This document shows, piece after piece, positions 6,894 to 12,744 of a stretch of 24,905 nucleotides of DNA; position 1 is the first letter of the stretch; every line of letters starts with the position of its first letter. Source of the DNA: Candidatus Moranbacteria bacterium RIFCSPLOWO2_12_FULL_48_12. GTDB lineage: Bacteria; Patescibacteriota; Minisyncoccia; Moranbacterales; UBA1568. The position numbers and the translations under genes were made by a program. Below the pieces are notes generated by a model. The model ran no database searches and was not told where the DNA came from. It was given only the letters and a program-made list of their open reading frames with translations. Where the stretch lies: the NCBI GenBank assembly GCA_001784735.1, contig MFSB01000012.1:7071-31975 (forward strand), given 5' to 3'.

Positions 6894-7769
6894 TTATATT
6901 TCCGGCCCGCCAAAAACGGGAATTGTGTAATTGCCATAGCGCCAGATTCGCTGGCTTTCCGCTGGCGCGGGCACAAAAGTATTATTGATTGATGTGGCGC
7001 TTGATTGAGCATCAATATAAACACCATCGCCGCAATTTGTAATTATATTATTTTTAATGAGTTGCGATCCCGCGATAGAAGCAATGCCGGTATGGCAGTC
7101 ATTAATAGTATTACCAACGACTTCTTGATTGCCATTAAATTTGAGATCAATCCCTTCGTGTCCTGCGTCAGATAAATTATTGTTTATTATTTTAATATTT
7201 GAATTAGCCGCAGATATCGCGCCCCACATTGCATGACGGGATATACTATTTTGAATGACACTATTGGGCTGTTCGCCTATAGGATTAATTCCGTTTCTGG
7301 TATACTCAACAATAATATTTTCTACAATGCTTCCATCTCCTTGAAAAATAATTGCTTCCCAATCGGCTAAATTTGGTTTTGACGCCGCGGATGTAAAAAT
7401 AATAGGTCGGTCTTTTGTACCCTTGGCTATGAATTTTTTCAAAACAAACAAACTAGAATGAGTAGTTGTATATGATTTAAGCCGAGTCGGATCTTTGTCA
7501 TTAAAGCCATCTGTCGGTACTTCATCTCCCTTATGGCGATCGTCTCCAACGGAGAACTTAATCGTTGCCCCGGGCAAAACGGTGAGATTCCCTAAAATCT
7601 CAACATCTCCAGTAACATAGATGTCACCGTTCCAAATTTGATTGCCGATAAACCATCCGCTTACAGAAGTGTTGGATTTTTGGGTTGTCGAAAAATATTT
7701 ATAAACAACAATACCAACGATAGTAACTGCTATTATTACTGAAATGTATAAAATTTTTTTCCAATCCAT
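6894..7769 (-). CDS. Membrane-anchored right-handed parallel beta-helix protein
   Basis: The 291-residue protein has an N-terminal helix (about residues 5-23) followed by repeated short beta-strand coils typical of NosD/pectate-lyase-like beta-helices: GDVEILGNLTVLPGATIKF, IVENIIVEYTRNGI, NSVIQNSISRHAMWGA, SNIKIINNNLSDAGHEGIDL, QEVVGNTINDCHTGI, SQLIKNNIITNCGDGVYI. Such proteins bind or cleave polysaccharides, or act as surface scaffolds. No catalytic residues can be named. AT-rich codon use contrasts with the rtcB side. It starts six bases after the remnant of the XRE gene end, so it may be read from the same transcript. Stretch 6792-6893 downstream holds no gene that I can see. Confidence 0.75.
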   Translation of the reverse strand: MDWKKILYISVIIAVTIVGIVVYKYFSTTQKSNTSVSGWFIGNQIWNGDIYVTGDVEILGNLTVLPGATIKFSVGDDRHKGDEVPTDGFNDKDPTRLKSYTTTHSSLFVLKKFIAKGTKDRPIIFTSAASKPNLADWEAIIFQGDGSIVENIIVEYTRNGINPIGEQPNSVIQNSISRHAMWGAISAANSNIKIINNNLSDAGHEGIDLKFNGNQEVVGNTINDCHTGIASIAGSQLIKNNIITNCGDGVYIDAQSSATSINNTFVPAPAESQRIWRYGNYTIPVFGGPEI

Positions 7770-7847
7770 AAAATTTATTTAAACAATTCTGCCACCGGCA
7801 CGCCCCTCCTTCGTTAAAACTGCGAACGGGCAGACGAGGGCTTTGGC

Positions 7848-8042
7848 TCAGAAGGAGTTGCTTCGCGACCCTACGGGGTAAACTATTTTTTCTAATGTGT
7901 CCACGGTTGGGTTCAGGCTTTCGCCTATTTCTCTCTTTACAACCGTATTTAACGCTAAATCAGCGTCTTTTGAAAGGCGATCCTGGGAGATTCCTTTTTT
8001 GACTCGCAATTTGCGGATATTTTCGCTAACTGTATTTGCCAT
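7848..8042 (-). CDS. XRE-family HTH regulator with disrupted C-terminus
   Basis: The reading frame from ATG 8042 (MANTVSENIRKLRVKKGISQDRLSKDADLALNTVVK) is a Cro/C1-type helix-turn-helix. The family motif then goes on NPTVDTLEKI, after which the frame turns into unrelated codons and stops at TGA (7848). Further along the minus strand the expected family ending reappears: codons for AKAL, then GVPVAELFK and TAA (7775-7804). They are separated from TLEKI and from each other by 36 bases and about 31 bases of extra DNA. The original gene was therefore probably 7775-8042. It starts one base after the stop of the ATPase gene, so the two are translationally coupled. The DNA-binding helices are intact, so partial function is possible. 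Confidence 0.8.
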   Translation of the reverse strand: MANTVSENIRKLRVKKGISQDRLSKDADLALNTVVKREIGESLNPTVDTLEKIVYPVGSRSNSF

Positions 8043-8043
8043 A

Positions 8044-9336
8044 TTATTTTTCGTTAATCTTCTCATTTTCCATAAGCAATTCCCATAACGGCTTAAACTG
8101 TATAACACTGTCGCCTTTTTTTATCTCTCGCTTTTCATCCCAAGTAAGCACAGTCATTTTTTTTACCTTTAATTCGCCACTTGCTTCAAGCAATGCTTTT
8201 GTTTCTCTTTGTTCAACATTTGTAGTTATCGTCTCGTAACAGACTTGTATAAGTTCGGTCACTTCCGTCCCTTTTTTTACAATAAAATCAACCTCGCGAT
8301 TATTTCTGGTTTTGTAATAAAACAGGTCCTTGTTTGGCTTAATCCCGCGCTTGACGAGTTCGGTGAAAACAAGATTTTCCATGAGCTTGCCTTTGTCCGG
8401 AGAATGCTGAATTGCTTTCGCGCTTATAAAGCCATTATCGACAGCGTAGACTTTCCGAGGCGATTTTATCCGCTGTACGGACTTGGGCGAGTACCGCAGC
8501 AAAGAAAATATAAGATATGCTTCCTCCAGATATTTTATGTACTTCTCTGTAGTGGACGCGCTCCTTAAATTCAAAACCTCGAGCAACTTACGTACCGTAT
8601 ATAGACTGGCAAAATTATTTATTAAATGCGCCCCAAGATTTCCTATTTGAGTCGAGAATTTAACCTTATGCCTTTTGACTACGTCTTTGAAAAGCAGAGC
8701 GTCGAACAAGACTTCAAGGTAATCCTTTGGATCAAGGTTACTTACTACTACCTCAGGAAATCCGCCGCTCCGTAAATAACTTTCCATGAGATTCAGGCGC
8801 TCGGCCCGTTTTTGTGGCAAAGCACTATAATCAGCATCTATTTGAAACTTCTTCGCGCGAAGAAATTCATTGAAATCGAATGGCAGTATTTCTATAGGCA
8901 TATGTCTACCGGTCAAATGCGTGGCGAGTTCTTTTGAAAGTAAATGGGCATTAGAGCCGGTAAGCACCAAGTTGTATCCTTCCCGGTGTAGCCGGTTAAC
9001 AAACAGCTCCCAGTTCGGAAGATTTTGTATTTCATCAAAAAGAACGGTCTTTACCTGCCCATACGCGGCGTGCAATTCCTTCATGAGTTCATCGGTAGCT
9101 ATACCGCCTGCACTCGACAAGATCTCATCGTCAAAATTGAAATACATAAATGGACGCTCCTTTAAAAGCATGAGGGAAAATACCGACTTGCCAGCCCGAC
9201 GAGGCCCTAGGACGACTTTTATCAAATTCGAATCCAGCCATTTCTTGGCAAATGGCTCTTTTGTTCGATTTATGTAGGAAAGAGTTAGAAGTTGCTCTTT
9301 CTGCAATTTTTGGTTAGAAACTATATCTTTAAGCAT
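8044..9336 (-). CDS. AAA+ ATPase with DUF4143 C-terminal nuclease-like domain
   Basis: A 430-residue protein of the common prokaryotic ATPase family (AAA_14 plus DUF4143). Walker A is GPRRAGKS at about residues 44-51 and Walker B is VLFDEIQ around residue 98-104, with LVLTGSNA as the sensor segment. The C-terminal part contains GKLMENLVFTELVKRG, FYYKTRNNREVDFIV and VTELIQVCYE, matching the PD-(D/E)XK-like DUF4143 core (E, D, E-x-Q). The biological role of this family is poorly known; it is often mobile and toxin-antitoxin-like in distribution. Here it is paired with an XRE regulator one base downstream and has an operator over its promoter, which supports an autoregulated module. Confidence 0.9.
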   Translation of the reverse strand: MLKDIVSNQKLQKEQLLTLSYINRTKEPFAKKWLDSNLIKVVLGPRRAGKSVFSLMLLKERPFMYFNFDDEILSSAGGIATDELMKELHAAYGQVKTVLFDEIQNLPNWELFVNRLHREGYNLVLTGSNAHLLSKELATHLTGRHMPIEILPFDFNEFLRAKKFQIDADYSALPQKRAERLNLMESYLRSGGFPEVVVSNLDPKDYLEVLFDALLFKDVVKRHKVKFSTQIGNLGAHLINNFASLYTVRKLLEVLNLRSASTTEKYIKYLEEAYLIFSLLRYSPKSVQRIKSPRKVYAVDNGFISAKAIQHSPDKGKLMENLVFTELVKRGIKPNKDLFYYKTRNNREVDFIVKKGTEVTELIQVCYETITTNVEQRETKALLEASGELKVKKMTVLTWDEKREIKKGDSVIQFKPLWELLMENEKINEK

Positions 9337-9371
9337 AATATTTCTCTTTTATTGGACAGAATACCTTGTTT

Positions 9372-9415
9372 TTGTCCAGTACAAGTAGTATACTGGACAA
9401 GATTGGCAAAGTCAA
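9372..9415 (-). promoter_or_regulatory. Promoter with overlapping inverted-repeat operator for ATPase/XRE
   Basis: Minus strand: TTGACT (9410-9415), 17-bp spacer, TATACT (9387-9392), near-consensus sigma70. A perfect 10-bp inverted repeat, TTGTCCAGTA (9372-9381) and TACTGGACAA (9391-9400) with a 9-bp gap, covers the -10. A related half-site, TATTGGACAG, lies at 9350-9359. The adjacent XRE protein is the natural candidate repressor. Confidence 0.8.
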
Positions 9416-9430
9416 CATTCTTTTGAAAAG

Positions 9431-9449
9431 AAAAGGTCAGGTACCTTTT
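9431..9449 (-). terminator. Weak AT-rich hairpin, possible terminator
   Basis: AAAAGGT / ACCTTTT with a 5-nt loop, a symmetrical hairpin followed on both strands by T-rich sequence. It lies between the Fic gene and the ATPase promoter. Confidence 0.4.
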
Positions 9450-9540
9450 TCGTCTCCTATTTTCATTATATTTCTTCCAAAGAAAAAACACACCAATGAG
9501 AGTGCGCTTTTCTTCAATGCTCGCCTGGCGGGATAGCTTT

Positions 9541-9562
9541 CCCTGCCTACCGGCAGGCAGGG
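9541..9562. repeat. GC-rich hairpin repeat
   Basis: CCCTGCCT / AGGCAGGG, an 8-bp perfect stem with a 6-nt loop, in an AT-rich spacer. Its look is that of an interspersed palindromic repeat; it adjoins copy 2 of the 54-bp repeat. Confidence 0.6.
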
Positions 9563-9615
9563 AACCTTTTAGTGGGAGAATGTGTTTCCTGATCCTATAG
9601 TTGCTTTAGTTCAAA
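9562..9615. repeat. 54-bp dispersed repeat, copy 2
   Basis: Matches 4577-4630 without gaps at 42 of 54 positions. It lies about 60 bases after the Fic stop codon. With the two hairpins before it, it accounts for most of the 9416-9674 intergenic stretch, in which I see no coding gene. Confidence 0.55.
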
Positions 9616-9674
9616 TACAGAAATTGCTATTGTTAGAATCTGTTTGATCAAAACAAGCGCCTTTTCTTCTGATC

Positions 9675-10556
9675 TTACTTGAATTTCTCCCCAATTTTCC
9701 ACACTCCCTTCTCACGGAAAGCAGGGATATTCTGCCGACGAGCAGCATTGGAAAAGGCAGATGGAGATTTCCTGTGCTTCTTCGCATACTCGGAAAGGGT
9801 AATGATTCTCTCTCCTTTTAGATACGTGATGCGCTTATGTAGTGATTCCGTAAGAGCAAGAGAGAACACCTTTCCCATCGTTTTTGAGTTCTTCCCATCG
9901 CGATAATCCGCGAATGCTTTGTAGTAGACTTCTTTCTCCTTATCTCGAATGATAATCAAAGGGAAGCCTAATCGAAGCAATTGATAACAGATAAGTACCC
10001 GACCGATCCGACCATTCCCATCACAAAATGGGTGGATATTCTCGAATTTCAGATGAAACTTAGCCATCTTGTCGAGAAAATACGAATCGTGATCGCTTCC
10101 ATATTCGGAAAGGATCGAAGCTATCATCAGTTCTACATGCTCCGGTGCCGGAGCGATATATGTTCCTACCCGGACATATTCTCCTTTGCCCCGAAAACGC
10201 CCCGCAATCTCATCTTTAATACCTCCGATGAGCATCTGGTGCAAGAGCAAGATTACTTCCCTATCAATTTCTTTTTCCTGGGATTTCGTACGAATATAAT
10301 TGATAACGCGAGCGAGATTCTTTGCCTCAAAAACTTCCCGCACAGACACATCTCGCGATACAGCGATATCAAACAAGATTTTTTCCGTCTCTTTGAGGGT
10401 TAGCGTCGAATTCTCAATAGCATTGGAATTGTAGACGCTCTCAGGAATCTCTGCTTCATCAAGCAAGCCCAGAAGTGATTCTTTGCCCTTTTTCAGGACA
10501 TCAAACTCTTTCTTCAGTGCCTGGATATGGTTCTTAATCGGTTTGGTTATTGCCAT
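9675..10556 (-). CDS. Fic-family protein (putative AMPylator) with C-terminal HTH
   Basis: The 293-residue protein has the canonical Fic active site HPFCDGNGRIGR at about residues 175-186, which transfers AMP (or another nucleotide part) to target Ser/Thr/Tyr. The inhibitory helix motif (S/T)xxxE(G/N) is at the N-terminus (SNAIENST, Ser44 to Asn49), so this is a class II, self-inhibited Fic. The C-terminal 45 residues (ITLSEYAKKHRKSPSAFSNAARR...) look like a winged or excisionase-like DNA-binding domain, as in many bacterial Fic proteins. Four operator half-sites surround its consensus promoter, so autoregulation is likely. No separate antitoxin gene is seen. Target unknown. Confidence 0.93.
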   Translation of the reverse strand: MAITKPIKNHIQALKKEFDVLKKGKESLLGLLDEAEIPESVYNSNAIENSTLTLKETEKILFDIAVSRDVSVREVFEAKNLARVINYIRTKSQEKEIDREVILLLHQMLIGGIKDEIAGRFRGKGEYVRVGTYIAPAPEHVELMIASILSEYGSDHDSYFLDKMAKFHLKFENIHPFCDGNGRIGRVLICYQLLRLGFPLIIIRDKEKEVYYKAFADYRDGKNSKTMGKVFSLALTESLHKRITYLKGERIITLSEYAKKHRKSPSAFSNAARRQNIPAFREKGVWKIGEKFK

Positions 10557-10562
10557 ATTTTT

Positions 10563-10651
10563 TAGTGAATAGTATACATTTATTATAGTCTATTCACCAT
10601 AATTTGTCAATATATAGTGAATATATTACATAAACAGCACTCTATTCACTA
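10563..10651 (-). promoter_or_regulatory. Consensus promoter and four-half-site operator of the Fic gene
   Basis: Minus strand: perfect TTGACA (10605-10610), 17-bp spacer, perfect TATAAT (10582-10587). Four related half-sites form two inverted pairs: TAGTGAATAG (10563-10572) with CTATTCACCA (10590-10599), and TAGTGAATAT (10615-10624) with CTATTCACTA (10642-10651). Half-site starts are 27, 25 and 27 bases apart. One pair brackets the -10; the other lies upstream of the -35. Confidence 0.85.
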
Positions 10652-10714
10652 CTCTTTGTTGTCAGACTCGAACTATCCAATAGGGGTCAAAAATATTCGA
10701 ACCAAATAAACAGC

Positions 10715-10743
10715 AGAAAAGAGCCATTAAATGGCTCTTTTCT
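10715..10743 (-). terminator. Strong bidirectional intrinsic terminator
   Basis: A perfect 13-bp stem, AGAAAAGAGCCAT / ATGGCTCTTTTCT, loop TAA, ending in T-rich arms on both strands. It serves the anchored protein at 10885-11850. The rest of 10652-10884 holds no recognisable gene. Confidence 0.8.
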
Positions 10744-10884
10744 GAACCTGCTCCCTCTAGTGAACAAACTTGGAACTTTTGATTGGGGAAACGTAAAGAA
10801 AGAAATGCTAGAATTTGGATTTGTATAAAAGATATGGAGCTCATCCGATGAGTCGATTTGCAAACTTTTGAGCAAAAGCTGAAG

Positions 10885-11850
10885 TTACTGGTACTTGAAA
10901 TTCACATCACGCTGCTTGACAGGAAGCTGATATCCATCACATTCGAAAGGATAAGCAAGCACCCCACTGGGAAAACTCGCATCAGGACTATAACATTTCC
11001 AGTAAAAGAACGAGCTTGGTTGCACCCAATGAAGATAAGGGTTTCCTTCTTTAACAATCGGGCTGATTGATGTATCCGATACTTTAAAGGCGAAAGAAGC
11101 AAAAGAGTGCTTGCCAACACTGCCGGCGAAACCAATTGATTCCCCGCGCTTTACTTTATATCCAAGAAGGGGCTCACAGGCATTCACATTGCCTTTTTCT
11201 ACAGTCACACCATCACTGAATGCAGCGGCAAGATGCCCCTTTGTCTGGACGCCCTCTCCAGGATTTTCACTCTCACCGCAATTGGGATTTTGATAATGTC
11301 CGCGCAATAGTGGCGAGCTGTATAAATGATAAATCTTAATAAGCATGCCCGGCCAATCAGGCATGGCAGACTCAAAAACTAACATCAGATCATTTGCCGG
11401 AGTTATTTTTTGCTTGCCAGCACCATTTTTATCATTTAAAAAATCATACTTGGCGTTATTGTTCTGAAAGCCCACAAATACCATATCAATAGGCGCCAAT
11501 AAGGGTGTTCCATGCGCAAGTTCGAATTCATTGCTATGTTTAGTCGGGTAAGGTGTCCAATCCGGATGACTACCAAGTTTGGGGCCAAGCGTGATTATAT
11601 CAGGGTCAGCACCCGCACCATATACTTCCGGATGAGTATTGATACCTACCATACTGGATGGTGGCGAAGTAATCGCGGATGCGCTTGTCTTGGGTACCGG
11701 AGTGGGTTTCGAAGAAGAAACGATCACTCTATTAGAATCTGCGCCTGATTTTGTGTTAAAGATTTTTTCCAAAATACTACTCGGGTTTGTCATGTAAAAA
11801 ATGCCAACAAACACGATAATCAGTATTAAAACTATGAATTTTATTCTCAT
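10885..11850 (-). CDS. Membrane-anchored M23-like extracellular protein
   Basis: 321 residues: N-terminal helix (about 4-20), a Ser/Thr/Pro linker (about 44-66), then an outer domain with the lysostaphin-like layout: ELAHGTPLLAPIDMVFVGF (about 110-128), MLIKIYHLYSS (about 169-179), and LLGYKVKRGESIGFAGSVGKHSFASFAFKV (about 228-257). His113, His175 and His248 occupy M23-like positions, but only one His remains in the usual H-x-H (YHLY), so catalysis is doubtful. Four C-terminal cysteines may form disulfides. It shares the 74-bp upstream block with the gene at 4648. Likely a peptidoglycan-binding or degenerate peptidase; function not proven. Confidence 0.6.
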   Translation of the reverse strand: MRIKFIVLILIIVFVGIFYMTNPSSILEKIFNTKSGADSNRVIVSSSKPTPVPKTSASAITSPPSSMVGINTHPEVYGAGADPDIITLGPKLGSHPDWTPYPTKHSNEFELAHGTPLLAPIDMVFVGFQNNNAKYDFLNDKNGAGKQKITPANDLMLVFESAMPDWPGMLIKIYHLYSSPLLRGHYQNPNCGESENPGEGVQTKGHLAAAFSDGVTVEKGNVNACEPLLGYKVKRGESIGFAGSVGKHSFASFAFKVSDTSISPIVKEGNPYLHWVQPSSFFYWKCYSPDASFPSGVLAYPFECDGYQLPVKQRDVNFKYQ

Positions 11851-11868
11851 AATATTTTTTGTAGCTTT

Positions 11869-11946
11869 ATCATATCACAAGTTCTAACGTCCCCTGGCCG
11901 CGCCCAAAGCACAGCCGCGGGCAGGCTCTCGTGGGTATAAAAAACA
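11869..11946 (-). promoter_or_regulatory. Conserved upstream block with extended -10, copy B
   Basis: Ungapped match to copy A (5445-5523). Extended -10 TGATATGAT (hexamer 11869-11874) lies 18 bases before the ATG. The GC-rich hairpin CCTG-C-CCGCG / CGCGG-C-CAGG is fully paired apart from one C-C mismatch. Its distal end overlaps the T-run of the tRNA terminator. Confidence 0.6.
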
Positions 11947-11961
11947 AGGCTCACATAAGCC
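11938..11961 (-). terminator. Putative terminator after the tRNA cluster
   Basis: Minus strand: GGCT, 6-nt loop, AGCC, followed by TTGTTTTTTA. A short stem with a good T-run, 11 bases after the CCA end of the tRNA fragment. Confidence 0.5.
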
Positions 11962-11971
11962 CTATTTTCAT

Positions 11972-12021
11972 TGGCTCCGGGGGTGGGATTCGAACTCACG
12001 ACCAAGAGATTAACAGTCCCT
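11972..12021 (-). pseudogene. Truncated tRNA: 3' half with encoded CCA, Asn-type anticodon
   Basis: On the minus strand: anticodon stem AGGGA, loop CTGTTAA (anticodon GTT), stem TCTCT, variable loop, T-arm GTGAG-TTCGAAT-CCCAC, acceptor CCCCGGA, G, then CCA. The 5' acceptor (would be TCCGGGG) and D-arm are missing; upstream sequence is unrelated. It follows intact tRNA-Asn after about 30 bases. It looks like a decayed second tRNA-Asn or a recombination scar. Confidence 0.7.
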
Positions 12022-12049
12022 CGCGGCATTTATCCGTACAAATCATTTG

Positions 12050-12121
12050 CTCCGCGGACAGGATTCGAACCTGTGACCTGGGGATTAACAGTCCCTCGCT
12101 CTACCGCTGAGCTACCGCGGA
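12050..12121 (-). tRNA. tRNA-Asn (anticodon GTT)
   Basis: Cloverleaf on the minus strand: acceptor TCCGCGG / CCGCGGA, D-stem GCTC / GAGC, anticodon stem AGGGA / TCCCC with loop CTGTTAA, T-arm ACAGG-TTCGAAT-CCTGT, discriminator G. CCA is not encoded. The outermost anticodon-stem pair is an A-C mismatch. The acceptor helix continues into the flanks for 13 more positions (12 paired), which is unusual. Confidence 0.93.
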
Positions 12122-12216
12122 GCAAGTGATTTGTTTCCGAGCCGCTGATCCGCCTCCGCCAAGTTGGCGGAACGTCGGAATACGGTATTTTAAATCGCCT
12201 GTTCGGCGACGTCAGT

Positions 12217-12245
12217 ATTCTAGACGAAACGCCAGAAAAAGGCAA
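12217..12245 (-). promoter_or_regulatory. Putative promoter for tRNA-Asn
   Basis: Minus-strand TTGCCT (12240-12245), 17-bp spacer, TAGAAT (12217-12222). The roughly 90-nt leader before the tRNA contains two hairpins: TCGCC/GGCGA and CCGCC/GGCGG. Confidence 0.5.
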
Positions 12246-12262
12246 TGCAACAAGATAAATCC

Positions 12263-12739
12263 TCATTTCCCTAAAAGATCCAAAGCCTTGAGTGCGTACG
12301 ATTTGATCGTATCATCAATATCAGGTGATGCTGAGATTTCCTCTCTGGTAAGCCAGTGGCAATCTGCTCTCTCATGCGTATCGGGCTGAATCACCTTGTC
12401 TGTCTGTGCGGCAGCAAAATAAATAAAGGCAATGTGCCTATGGTCTTTATCTACATCATGAATGTTTGTAAACACCGGGGGAATCAGTGGCCTTAATTTT
12501 CCTGAACCCTTTTCTGCACTCAGCATATTCCCAGCATATAGTTCCACGTCAAGCCCTACCTCCTCTTTAATTTCTCGTACCGCAGCTTCTTGTGGCGTTT
12601 CATCTAGTTCAATATGTCCTCCAGGGGCAATCCAGATATTGTATTTGTCATGTAAACGAATCAAAACCTTATCTTTGTGTACAACAAAAACTTCGGCAAT
12701 AAAATCAATCTGCCCTTTGGCCGTATGAATATGCGACAT
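12263..12739 (-). CDS. Nudix hydrolase
   Basis: A 158-residue hydrolase of nucleoside diphosphates linked to another moiety. The Nudix box GGHIELDETPQEAAVREIKEEVGL is complete (Gx5Ex7REUxEExGU), with the REIKEE metal-binding helix. Before it IRLHDKYNIWIAPGG and after it HRHIAFIYFAA and HWLTREEI match the family fold. The substrate cannot be told from sequence; candidates include oxidised nucleotides or dinucleotides. I chose the ATG at 12739 (MSHIHTAKGQ) over a TTG nine bases upstream that overlaps the rpoD stop. It lies five bases after rpoD and is probably co-transcribed with it. Confidence 0.92.
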   Translation of the reverse strand: MSHIHTAKGQIDFIAEVFVVHKDKVLIRLHDKYNIWIAPGGHIELDETPQEAAVREIKEEVGLDVELYAGNMLSAEKGSGKLRPLIPPVFTNIHDVDKDHRHIAFIYFAAAQTDKVIQPDTHERADCHWLTREEISASPDIDDTIKSYALKALDLLGK

Positions 12740-12744
12740 ACATT

